A stretch of 64,000 nucleotides of DNA from Bacillota bacterium (GTDB lineage Bacteria; Bacillota; Clostridia; Lachnospirales; Lachnospiraceae), in NCBI GenBank assembly GCA_023391695.1, contig JAEWAK010000007.1, forward strand, positions 248,001 to 312,000, given 5' to 3'. The notes beneath the pieces are model-generated. The model made no database searches, was not told where the DNA came from, and saw only the letters and a program-made list of their open reading frames with translations. Positions 32,817 through 43,400 of this stretch are shown here, piece after piece. The position numbers and the translations under genes are program-made. How positions within the stretch are numbered: position 1 is the first letter of the stretch; each line of letters starts with the position of its first letter.

Positions 32817-32980
32817 GAGCGTATTTGAAAAACCATTGCACCGTTCTAAACACTCCACTTTGCGGGCATGCTACGTCACAATTTTAGGAACGCAGCCCTG
32901 CTACGCACCCAAAATCGTTTCCTGCCTCCCACAAAGTGGAGCCTCCAGGCCGGCGCAGGCATTTTTCAAACAGACTCTAG
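32817..32980. repeat. 165-bp dispersed palindromic element, copy 1
   Basis: Ends TATTTGAAAAACCATTGCACC and its inverted form ..GCATTTTTCAAACAGACTCTAG; internal inverted pair CTCCACTTTG / CAAAGTGGAG and GATTTTGGGTGC-like core. The right end provides the TAG stop codon of the kinase gene (32977-32979). Complete copies also at 48284, 51368 and 59030. No open frame inside; MITE-like. Confidence 0.85.
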
Positions 32981-34272
32981 CATTTATAAATGGGCAGGGA
33001 AACGACAAAGGTAGCTCCGCCGCCTTTTGTATCATTTACCGCTATGCATCCCCCGTGAAGCTCCGCTAGTTCTCTGGCTATACTGAGTCCCAGGCCAAAA
33101 TGGGTTTTATCCTTTCTGGCTTTATCTTCCCGGTAAAACCGCTCAAATATCTCTTTCTTTTTCTCCTGGGCAACACCGACACCGTGGTCTTCTACCTCAA
33201 GGCATATACGGTTTTTCTTAACATAGCCCCGAAGCAGGATAGTATCTTTCTCCACCGTATACGTTACTGCATTATCGATCAGCGCAGCCAGTATCTGCTT
33301 GACCCGTTCCCCGTCACCTTCCCCTTTCGGAAGTATATCTTCCTGAAGCTTAAGCTGTAAATCTTTCCCCTGCTCTCTGCAATAGGGGTAAAACAAATCA
33401 TAAACTTCGATCAGCAGGGTATCCATATCCAGTATCTCTTTCCGGATTTCCCAGCTTTTTGCATCGGCGGAAGCTAATAACAGCATGTCCTCTATAAGGT
33501 CGGCCAGGCGTTTGCATTCCTTCTCAATCCCTTTGGTAAAATGTTCCGCCCTCTCCGGTTCCACCATAACCGCCGATGCATTAGCCCTTATTACGGCCAG
33601 GGGGGATTTTAATTCATGGGATGCGGCGGCAATAAATTCGTTCTGCCGCCTCCGGCTTTCCTCCACCGGCTTTAAGGATTTGCTTACCATCCGTCTGCTG
33701 ACCAGAAACAATGCGGCAATCCCCAGGCAATCCAGTAAAACCAGTAAAAGCCTCTGTTTCAGGACGGAGGATGCATTTCCTGATATGTACTGAAGCACCA
33801 CGACACTGCGAAAGCCCTTATCCGCCGGTACTATGAAGACTTCCCCCAGATAACGGTCATTTTTATTGCCTTTCAGTTCATAAATACGGCTTTGTACCTC
33901 ATTCATGGATATGGGACGGATACTGGTGCTGATATTATCTTTAAGGGCCAGTTCCTTTACCCGGTTAACTAAAATCTCCCGCTCCGTCGGAACCTGCCAG
34001 GCACCTTGAAAGAAAAAGGGGATGCCGTTATCTTCGATATGGATAATTAAATGATTTTTGGTTTCCAGCTCAGCCAGCCATAAATTACTGATTACCTGAT
34101 TCATCTGTACGTTTTGGTTTATAGTTATGTAATTATTCTGGAAAGCACTGATCTGGCTTCTGGACAATTGTTTGTCCGTTATCACTGCAACGAATATGAT
34201 TACTGCCGTCAAAATAAGGCCGGTGGAACAGGTATACAAAAGAATTAACCTTTTTCTTATGGAATTAAGCAT
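32977..34272 (-). CDS. Sensor histidine kinase (OmpR-type partner)
   Basis: A 431-residue membrane kinase: helix 1 (about 10-32), extracytoplasmic domain of about 140 residues, helix 2 (about 180-197), then HisKA with phospho-acceptor SHELKSPLAVIRA and an ATPase domain with DNAVTYT (N box), DHGVGV (G1) and HFGLGLSIAREL (G2). It overlaps the response-regulator gene by 8 bp, so they are coupled. The stop codon is supplied by the edge of repeat copy 1, so the native C-terminus may have been altered slightly. It probably controls the adjacent transporter operon (25153-32398), which is transcribed in the same direction. Confidence 0.92.
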   Translation of the reverse strand: MLNSIRKRLILLYTCSTGLILTAVIIFVAVITDKQLSRSQISAFQNNYITINQNVQMNQVISNLWLAELETKNHLIIHIEDNGIPFFFQGAWQVPTEREILVNRVKELALKDNISTSIRPISMNEVQSRIYELKGNKNDRYLGEVFIVPADKGFRSVVVLQYISGNASSVLKQRLLLVLLDCLGIAALFLVSRRMVSKSLKPVEESRRRQNEFIAAASHELKSPLAVIRANASAVMVEPERAEHFTKGIEKECKRLADLIEDMLLLASADAKSWEIRKEILDMDTLLIEVYDLFYPYCREQGKDLQLKLQEDILPKGEGDGERVKQILAALIDNAVTYTVEKDTILLRGYVKKNRICLEVEDHGVGVAQEKKKEIFERFYREDKARKDKTHFGLGLSIARELAELHGGCIAVNDTKGGGATFVVSLPIYKC

Positions 34273-34948
34273 GTTCTTTCCTCTCCAATCGGTAACCGAT
34301 GCCGTGTACCGTTTTAATACCTACATTCGACTCCAGGGCTTTCAGCCGTCTTCTTAGAAAAAATATGTAATTATCAATATTGCCGTCTTCCACGAAGCAA
34401 TCCGGCCCCCATACCCTTAAAAGTATCTGCTCCCTGGTTAAAATCTGTTCCTTATGCAGGAGAAAAAACTCCAGCAATGCCCCTTCCCTTTTGGATAAAG
34501 ACACATTTTTCCCTCCGCAGGCCGCCGTGCAGGTATTGGTATTTAATTCGATATCCCCAAAGTTAAGCACATCCGGTCTCTCTATTTTCCGCGGCCTTCT
34601 TAGGAGAGCCCGGATTCTTGCCTGTAATTCCTGGACCTCAAAGGGTTTTACCAGATAATCGTCCGCTCCGCCATCCAGCCCGTCTATCCTGTCATTGATT
34701 CCATTCATGGCAGTGACCATAATAACCGGTGTCGTATTCCCCAGACAGCGAATATTTTCCAGGATGGTAAGCCCGTCCGTTCCCGGAAGCATCCGGTCCA
34801 GTATGATTACATCATGGGCAAACCCCTTCAGGTAATAGGATACCTCGTCCCCATTATGGCAGACATCCAGTTCATAACCTTCTTTTTTTAAATGAACGGC
34901 AACTGCCTCACATAATTCTTCATCGTCTTCAATCATTAACAATCTCAT
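34265..34948 (-). CDS. OmpR-family response regulator
   Basis: 228 residues from the ATG at 34948 behind AAAGGGCAG; an in-frame extension upstream has no ribosome-binding site and no receiver homology. Receiver domain: acidic pair in IEDDEEL, phospho-acceptor Asp in HDVIILDRMLPGTDGL, and Lys in DDYLVKPFEV. The C-terminal winged helix has SLSKREGALLEFFLLH, LTREQILLRVWG and DNYIFFLRRRL. Partner of the kinase at 32977-34272. Likely targets are the binding-protein operon downstream and its own promoter. Confidence 0.93.
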   Translation of the reverse strand: MRLLMIEDDEELCEAVAVHLKKEGYELDVCHNGDEVSYYLKGFAHDVIILDRMLPGTDGLTILENIRCLGNTTPVIMVTAMNGINDRIDGLDGGADDYLVKPFEVQELQARIRALLRRPRKIERPDVLNFGDIELNTNTCTAACGGKNVSLSKREGALLEFFLLHKEQILTREQILLRVWGPDCFVEDGNIDNYIFFLRRRLKALESNVGIKTVHGIGYRLERKEHA

Positions 34949-35186
34949 ATACTGCCCTTTCAATCCAAATACCATAAAATAATATATTTCCTTAATTCTA
35001 CCATTACCCATGTTCAAAAACAATTCTTTCAAACTAATTATGTCAATACCAGGATTTATTGCCAATCAGCGTTACCCCGGAAACCGGTTCATCCGGGGAA
35101 TTTACAGTACTATTTTATTTCTTCAGGGCCTTGAAAAAAATAGTCAATGAACTACAATGAAAATAGAAAACCAAGCTAATTTAATT

Positions 35187-35211
35187 AAAGCGGATATTTG
35201 CATTCCGCTTT
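35187..35211. repeat. Short dispersed hairpin AAAGCGGA-TCCGCTTT, copy 1
   Basis: AAAGCGGA and TCCGCTTT form an 8-bp stem around TATTTGCAT. The same sequence with flanking GCTnC..CTC recurs at 44006, 53193 and 58882, always on the plus strand and always near gene starts. Confidence 0.6.
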
Positions 35212-35305
35212 GCTACATGCTCATAATCTATTACACAGATATGCCCCTGTAAATCTAACTTCCGCCGATTAGGCAGAGACTTGTCGGGTTAAATTAGGAG
35301 ATTGT

Positions 35306-35926
35306 ATGAATAATAAATTTTTTGAATTACGTGAAGAAAAACAACTCGCTATTATCAACGCCGGATTTGAAGTATTTGGCAGCAATGAATATAAAAGGGC
35401 ATCTACAGATGATATAGCCGCTAAGGCAGGTATTTCAAAAGGTTTATTGTTTTTTTATTTTCATGATAAACTGAGTTTTTATAAGTTTTTATACTTATAT
35501 GCAGAAGAGTTAATAAGAACTAACATCGTAAACGAGTCCTTAAGTGAAATAACTGATTTTTTTGATTTGCTTTTGCAAGTTACAGTTTATAAGTATAAAA
35601 TTTTAATGAAAAATCCCTGCTTATTAGATTTTATAATTCGCACCCTGTATTCCGATGAAGAGAAACTCGTAGAAATGCTAAAACAAACTAATGTCGATTC
35701 ACCTATAAATTCTTTGAATAAATATTTTAACAAAATAGATTTTACTAAATTCAAAGAAGAAATCGATCCCCAGGAGATACTTCAAATGTTAAACTGGCTG
35801 TTAACAGGCTATCTGCACGAAAAGAATAAATCTAATTCACCAATACAATTAAATGATATTATAAACCAATATAAGATTTGGTCAAATATCTTAAAAACAG
35901 CATCTTATAAGGAGGAGTATCAATGA
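35306..35926 (+). CDS. TetR-family regulator of glycosyltransferase
   Basis: A 206-residue regulator: helix-turn-helix at about residues 12-58 (AIINAGFEVFGSNEYKRAS, IAAKAGISKGLLFFYFHDK), then a helical effector domain. A TAGGAG ribosome-binding site lies 7 nt before the ATG. Its stop overlaps the start of the glycosyltransferase (ATGA), so both are made from one transcript. It probably senses the compound that the enzyme glycosylates. Confidence 0.88.
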   Translation: MNNKFFELREEKQLAIINAGFEVFGSNEYKRASTDDIAAKAGISKGLLFFYFHDKLSFYKFLYLYAEELIRTNIVNESLSEITDFFDLLLQVTVYKYKILMKNPCLLDFIIRTLYSDEEKLVEMLKQTNVDSPINSLNKYFNKIDFTKFKEEIDPQEILQMLNWLLTGYLHEKNKSNSPIQLNDIINQYKIWSNILKTASYKEEYQ

Positions 35927-37179
35927 GAGCCGTAATTATGACTTTAGGCACCAGAGGAGATGTACAGCCTTATGTTGCACTAGGGCAGGAATTAATAAAA
36001 AGGGGACATGAGGCTGTAATCTGCACTGGTGAAAGTTTTAAAAGCTTTATTGAAGAATATGGCATTACCTTTGCAAAAGCAGAATCGGATCTAATGGCAC
36101 TGTTAAAAACACCGGAAGGCCAGGCTGTTTTTAACAGTGCAGGTAAAAATATAATAAAGACGTTAAAATATGTAAAAGAGGTTGTTAATCCTGCCTTTCG
36201 AAAAAGCCTGGACGATTTTTGGGAAGCGGCCAGGGAAGCCGATGTGATAATTTATCATCCAAAGGCTTTTGGTGCGGCAGATATGGCACAGCTCCTTGGA
36301 ATACCTTGCATCAGTATGCCTCCTGTTCCCATTACATACCCGATAACAGAATTTCCGAATCTTGCTGTTAATCCTTCGGGTGATTGGGGAAAGGTACTTA
36401 ATAAACTGTCTTATAAATTTATTGAAAAAGCGGATGCTTCTAATATAAAAGAGATAAATGATTTTAGAAATAAGACTTTGCATCTTCCAAAAAGAAAAGC
36501 AGGAGAATTTGCTTACAAAAAAGACGGAAAGAACATTCCAATAATCTATCCTATCAGTCCTGCACTTTTTTCTGATGTAAAGAGCTGGGAAGATAAAGTG
36601 TTTTTATCCGGATTTTTATTCCTTAATACAAAAAAACAAGAACTTGATAATAAAATTCAAAATTTTCTGACTGACGGAAAGAAGCCAATTATAATATCTT
36701 TTAGCAGTATGCCCCTGAAAGAACCGGAAGTATTTAAAGAAAAATTAATAGAAGCATTGAAACTTACAAATAACCGGGCAATTATTTTAACTGGAACAAG
36801 TGGAATGCATTTTTCTGGTGGTCATGATGTCCTGGCAGCAGAGCAGGCACCCCATGCCCTATTATTTCCAAAAGCGAAGGGAATTGTCCATCACGGCGGT
36901 GCCGGAACTATGGCGGCAGCTCTTGGTTCCGGAGTTCCCCAATTGATTATTCCATTTTCTGCCGATCAGCCATTTTGGGCAAATAGGCTTTATAAAATGG
37001 GTTACGCTTTAAAACCTTTGAGGGAAAGATCCTGCAGCGTACAGGCCTTGGTTTTGGCATTTCAAAAAATGGATGACGCAGCAATCGTTGGTAACGCATT
37101 GGCGATAAAAGGAATTATAGAGAAAGAAAACGGGGTAAAATCAGCTGTTGATTATATTGAAAAAGTTCTTTCAGATTAA
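35923..37179 (+). CDS. GT1-family glycosyltransferase (macrolide/sterol UGT type)
   Basis: A 418-residue GT-B glycosyltransferase. The N-terminal acceptor domain starts MRAVIMTLGTRGDVQPYVALG, the hallmark of UDP-sugar:natural-product or sterol transferases (COG1819). The C-terminal donor domain has the signature HHGGAGTMAAALGSGVPQLI and PFSADQPFWANRL. Members move glucose from UDP-glucose to lipids, sterols or macrolides. The overlap with a TetR gene suggests inducible inactivation of a toxic compound, as for macrolide glycosyltransferases; glycolipid synthesis is the alternative. Confidence 0.88.
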   Translation: MRAVIMTLGTRGDVQPYVALGQELIKRGHEAVICTGESFKSFIEEYGITFAKAESDLMALLKTPEGQAVFNSAGKNIIKTLKYVKEVVNPAFRKSLDDFWEAAREADVIIYHPKAFGAADMAQLLGIPCISMPPVPITYPITEFPNLAVNPSGDWGKVLNKLSYKFIEKADASNIKEINDFRNKTLHLPKRKAGEFAYKKDGKNIPIIYPISPALFSDVKSWEDKVFLSGFLFLNTKKQELDNKIQNFLTDGKKPIIISFSSMPLKEPEVFKEKLIEALKLTNNRAIILTGTSGMHFSGGHDVLAAEQAPHALLFPKAKGIVHHGGAGTMAAALGSGVPQLIIPFSADQPFWANRLYKMGYALKPLRERSCSVQALVLAFQKMDDAAIVGNALAIKGIIEKENGVKSAVDYIEKVLSD

Positions 37180-37276
37180 TAATCCTAAAAGAATTGTTGA
37201 ACAATTTCTTTAATGAACCCAATCTATAGATTTAGCAATTCCTTGCGCATATACCGCCCAAATTTGAGCGTGGCAT

Positions 37277-37347
37277 CATTCAATAGATTTTAATTGAATG
37301 TAACACCATAGACCTTGTAGGTTATTTTCAATGTCTATGGTGCTACA
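37277..37347. terminator. Double hairpin between convergent genes
   Basis: First stem CATTCAAT/ATTGAATG, then TGTAACACCATAGAC/GTCTATGGTGCTACA. It separates the glycosyltransferase (plus) from the GH92 gene (minus). Confidence 0.6.
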
Positions 37348-37424
37348 TCCAACTAATGATTTAATATTTTATGTTTTAATATTTATTTTTTCTTATTTTA
37401 CTTTACTTCTTCATAACAGCTCAA

Positions 37425-40400
37425 CTATCTAACGGTTACTTTTACCTTAACAGTCCTGTTATTGTAGGTCTTAACCGTAATTACGGACGTTCCCTTTTTC
37501 ACAGCCCGCAGTTTTCCTTTTGAACTCACGCTTACGACCGCACTGTTACCGGACTGATAAGTGATTGTACCGGCTGCACCTTTGTTTAATGCCGCTTTTA
37601 ACTGGTAAGTCTTTTTTACTTTAATGGTAACGGCCTTTGTGTTAACCTTAAGGGATGCCGGTGCCTTCCTGACCGTAATGATACAGGAGGCTGTTTTTCC
37701 ATCGGCAGTTTTTACCGTTATTTTTGCAGTGCCTGTCTTTTTGGCAGTGATGATACCGGCCGGACTGACTGCGGCAACTTCCTTTTTGCTGGAAGTATAG
37801 GTTACTTTACTGACAGCATCAACAGGATTAAATACCGGCAATAATTTGAAATTTTCCCCCACACCCAAGGTCTTTTTCGCCGTATTCAACTTAATGGACT
37901 TAAGCTTATTTTGTACCGTAACGGTGCAGGCCGCCTTTAATCCGTTCTCCGTTACCGCCGTGATAACTGCCGTACCGGCTGTTTTCGCTGTTATAACCCC
38001 ATCCGCACTTACTTCGGCTGTCAAAGGATTGTCGGAACTGTACACCAGTTTACTTACCGCACCGTCCGGACTTAAGGACGGAACCAGGGTGAAACTGTCA
38101 CCGGCAAATAAAGTCTTAGCGGTTTCCGGCAGAGCAATTCCTGCAGGAAGCTGGATAACCGTAATTTCTAACTCTGCCGTCTTTCCGGAATATGCTATAG
38201 TTACCGGAATTTTGCCTGCACTTCCGGTAGGATTTTCTGTTACCACCGTATAATTGCCTACCGTAGCCTGCGTGCCGTCACTATAGACGGCTTTCACTGC
38301 CATACCTCTTAAATCAAGAGGTTCCCCAACCTGATAAATCAGTTTCTCCGGTTTCTCCGTTATGGCAATACCGGTCATGGTGGGTGCAGGCGGTTTCGTT
38401 TTTCGTTGTTTAACTGTAATCTCAAAACCTGCCGTCTTTCCTTCATAACTTATGGTTACCGTTACCTTCCCGGTTCTCCTGGTAGGATTTTGTGTTATGA
38501 CCTCATAATCCGTGACAACTTCCCTGCTGCCGTCATTATAGGTTGCCGTCACTTCCATTCCGCTCAAATCCAGTTCTTCCCCGATCCGGTAAACCAGCTT
38601 CCGCGGTTTCTTCGTAATATCCAGCCGTGCCGTGCCGTTATCCGTCTCCCTCTCCAATACCGTAATCTGAAAACCTGCCACAGCCCTTTCATAACGGATC
38701 TTTACTGTGGTTATACCGGCCATGGTGGTGGGATTTACCGTATCTACCAGATAATCGTTTACTTTGGCAGAAGTACCGTCGCTGTAAACTGCCGTCACTT
38801 CCATTCCGTTTAGATCAAGGGGATCATTAACATAATAAACCAGCTTGTCGGGATATCTTGTTATTTCAATGCCCGTTACGGAGGAATCCTGTTTATTCCC
38901 AAGCTCTGCCGTTATTACGTTACTTCCCCTGCCCATCCGGAACGTAACGGTATAGGTGCCGTCTTCCTTCTGTGTTACTGCTTCCGGCCCTAATTCTATA
39001 CCGTTTAATAATACTTTTTTTAAAACCCTGCCTTCCTCCAAGGTAATATCCGCCGTTACCAAAGTCCCTTCCGGAACATCCGTAATACCGTCTCCCGGCC
39101 GGAAGGAGATAAAGGCTCCCTCTGTCTGGACGGCCGTGGCACTTCCGGTTGCCACAGGCCTGAAACTGACGGTAATCGCCGTATCCTCTGAAACTTCATG
39201 CAGCGTATATTCCACACTTTCACTTCCATTGCCCTGAAAGCCGGTATCTTCGCCGTTTACCAGCACCCGGTCAATGACATACCCCTCCTCCGGGTCAATA
39301 AAAAAGCTTATACTCTGGCCATAGGCTACGGTCTGGTCCGTAAAATCAACGGTACCGTGTTCACCTGCCGCTGCGCTTACCTTACAGTAAGCCTCAAACC
39401 GGAACCAGTCCACATTGGCAACGTAGGTATGGGTCCCGTCATTCCGGAATACCAGGTATACATCGTGTAAACCCGTAATGGCCGGTGACAGCTCCGTATT
39501 TACCGTTACATAGTCAGCCCATCCGGTGGCTGCCGTAACGGGGGTCTGGATTACCCCTGCCGGGCTTGAATTCCTGTCATCCAGGTAAATCTCCACATAA
39601 CCGCCGCCGTCAGTACCCTGGGCCGAATAATTTATTTCCATATAATTCGTGCTGCCTGGAAAGAATACGTTCTTATAACCTGCCCAGTAATCTTTCTTAA
39701 CGCCGCCGATATTATTGGGCACACCGTTCTTTAAGTCGATCATAACGTTTCCGGAGGTAAAATCTTCTGCTTCCATTCTCCCGTAGGCATTTACCAGACC
39801 ACCGTTTATCATCTCCAGGGCCTTTTTCAGTTCCTCATATGCCCGGGTGTAATCCGCCTCCACAGCTTCCGGATTGTTATAAACAGCTTCGGCATCGGCA
39901 ATGGCGGCATTTAATTTAGCTTTTAAAGCCTCCGGCATACCGGTCTGGTCAAACTGCCTTGCTGCCCGGATCAAATTCCCCAGGTCTTCTTTGTTCCTGG
40001 CTCCGTCATCATATCCCAACAATTCAATTTCCGATACGGTCCCCGCACCGAACACGAATTTATAATGAGAATACAGTTCTTTCTTATCCTCACGGATCAA
40101 GAAAGGACGGGTATACTGGCTCCACCTAAATTCCATATTCTCATAAGCAGCCAGTTCCACCCATTCGCCGTTCTCTGTTGCACCGTATAAATTCACAGCG
40201 GCCGGTGCCGTATTGGTTTTGCCGGAGGTTATGGTAAACAGTTCTGCCCTCCTGGCTTTATCCAGGCTATAATAAAGGGTATCTCCGTCTGCAAATACGG
40301 TTTCGGTACCGGAATTATTATCTACCAGATTTTTGACGTTCATAACCGCAGAAGCCAGACGGTCCTGATAAACCAGATCCGTGGTTATGGTATCCGTATT

Positions 40401-43400
40401 CACAATGTTTACATTAGGTGAAGTAAAATCATCATAGGTTTTGACCTCTTCACCCGGAGCCGTAACGGACACGGGAAGGTCATCCCCACCGGAGCCCCAT
40501 GCTTCGTTCGGTACGGAATCCATGGTAAATTCTATGGTTCCGCCGTCACAGATATCTTCATATTTCAGGTATGCCCTGTTATAGTCCTCACCGTTTAGTT
40601 TCATACTCTGGACATACACATTTTCCTTACTGTTATTATGTGCTGATACGGTAAGGGTATTGCCGTTTTGAAGGTTTAAGGTCACTTCTTCAAATAACGG
40701 GGAACCAATTGCAAATTCATCGCTGCCCATGGTCAAGGGGTAAAAGCCTAAAGCTGAGAAAATATACCAGGCGGACATTTCCCCATTATCTTCATCTCCG
40801 ATATAACCCTGGCCGAACGTGGAGCCTACATAGGTCCGGTCCAATATATCCCGGACATATTTCTGGGTTTTCCAGGGCTGTGCCGCGTGGTTGTACATAT
40901 AAATGATATGGTGGGACGGCTGGTTGCTGTGCCCATACTGTCCAAGCTTGATTTCCCGGGCTTCCTTTTGTTCATGGATACCGCCCACACCGTTAACCGC
41001 CCCGTATCCGTTGTATATACCGTTGGTTTCAAAAATGGAATCCAGTTTTTCTGCCAGGCCGCCTTGCCCGCCGTATAAACCGGCCAGCCCCTGTCCGTCC
41101 TGGGGTACCGAAACTGCCATGTTATAGGCATTGGTTTCCGTATAATTTTCTCCCCAGTAGAAAGGATCAAAGGCATTGTTGGTATAATTGGCGGTATTCC
41201 AGCTGCCGGAACTGTCTTTCCCCCTAAACCACCGGTCCGAAGGGGTATCACCGGAACCATCAAACAATTTCACATAATTCCTGGCACGGTTTAAATAGTA
41301 TTCGTATTCCGCCAGGTATTCCGACTTCTTATCCGTATCCTCCTCCCTGTCGGCCAGCACTTTCGCCATCTGGGCGATTCCGTAGTCATTGATATAGCTT
41401 TCCATGGACCAGGAGAAATCTTCTGAGGTTCCCGGATTATAACCCAGAAATATGGCGGTATTCAGATTCTTCCGTCCTCCGCCTGTCAGATTGGAAGAAA
41501 CCGTTGCCCCATTCCGCAGAGCGGAAGCATATGCCCCCTCCGCATCAAAATCCAGGCCTTTTACCAGGGCATCCGCAAATATAACGTCGCTGCTGGTCCC
41601 TACCATACTGTTGGTCCCGCCGGGCGCGATCCACCTGGGGACCCAGCCCTGGTCATAATAATGCTGCAGCAGGCCGTTTAACATTTGGGAGGCATCGTCC
41701 GGAGTCAGTAAGCCATAAGCTGCCCAGGCAGTACGGTAAGTATCCCAAAATCCATTATTAATATAAATCTGTCCGTCTGCCGGAGCCGCTCCCGCGTCAC
41801 GGTATGGGCTCTTATACTGCCATACCGGATCACTTTCCGTTCCCGTATTTTCAGACATGGTATTGGGATAAGCAAATAAACGGTACAAATTGGAATATAA
41901 CGAAACTAGCTGTTCATACGTTGCACCTTTTACATCACTGATGACATTTAACTTTTCATCCCAGATATTCCGGGCTTTTACATGGACAGCATCAAAATCC
42001 TCCTCAGGGGCAATCTCCTGTTCCAGGTTTTTCCTGGCTTGTTCATAGCTTATATAGGAAGTGGCAATTTTCATTTCCACCGCAGCATCACGAAAGCCGG
42101 CTATGCCGCCTTTGGCGGATTCTTTCGTAAGCACGGCTTTTTTATCAAAGGTGCCATATACATACATGCGTTTTGAACCATTGCCGGTATGGTCACTGTA
42201 CCCCTGGAACGTAGTGACCTTACCCGTATTGTCAAAACTTACGTCACCGCCCCCGCGGATACAGTCAAATATAACATTCCGGTTGGCAATGCCGCTGTCA
42301 AAAGTAAACCGGACTGCGGCACCGTGGACCGTAGGGGTTAATTCCAGCCTGGAACCGGCAGAGGCACCTTTTACTTTGTCAAATTCCACACGGTAGTAAT
42401 CCGCCCGGGCTATTTCGTTCTCATGGGAGAAATCCGAGGTCAGGCTGCCTAAGCTGAAACTGTCTGCCGAAGCTGCATTCAGACTGGTATTGACCATGAA
42501 CTGCCAGGTTCCCCGGTCCCCTATCCAATAAGACGGTTCATGGCTGATTGTCATAAACCTTAAGGAGATATCCTGGTAATCATAGATTTTATTATCATTT
42601 GAATTGGTAGCAGGTACCCAGAAATTAAAGCCATGGGGCAGGGTTACCGCCGGAGCCGTCAAACCTCTGGAAAAACCCGGGGAATCATTGGTTCCTCTTA
42701 AGATATTGGTATAATCGGATAAATGCCTGATCGTTAACTCCGCCTTATCATAAATTTCAATATCATCAAAGTAGGTTGTAAAATCTTTAAACCCGGACAT
42801 ATCGTGATCAGGTTTGCTGTAGTCCGCCAGTATGGCTTCGATGGTCTTACCGCCTGCCAGGGACCCGATATTACCGTATATCCGGTTCCACTGGTTGGTG
42901 GTCAGGGTCCTGTTGTCCCCCTGGGATATCGCATCCAGCCCGTTGCCGTTCTGGTCCAGGGCACCCAGCTCACTTAAATAAGTACCGTCCGTAAATTTTA
43001 AGTCCAGGGACAGATACATCTGAGAGTATTGATAATCATAGGAATCCCCGTTTGACATAGACGGGAATATACAATACTGGAAATACGTATCGTCCTTCAC
43101 AGGAATACTAAGCCCGTCATAAATTTTATTATAGGAATAAGCCTCCTCTCCGGTGATACTTCCGGTAACCTTTAAGGCTTTGCTTCCAGACCACCCTGCA
43201 TTGGCATTCTGGTTCCAGGCGGAGGAGGGTCCTGTGGAAATCGTTACACTCATTCCGGGCTTCTGGTATGGATCATCCGCACTGTCCCCGGTTGCAAGTA
43301 TAATATCCGCAAACTGGGTCATACCGGTGGTTCCCTGGGAACTTGCATTTCTGGTTATGCTCAATCTGAAACTGCTGTAAGCTCCCGGAACGGCAACTGT

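Noticed and set aside
34949..35065. 39-residue extension of the OmpR-type regulator
   Set aside because: No ribosome-binding site and the receiver domain starts at MRLLMIEDD.
38406..38813. 135-codon plus-strand frame within the GH92 gene
   Set aside because: Antisense shadow of the Ig-like repeats; no start signals.
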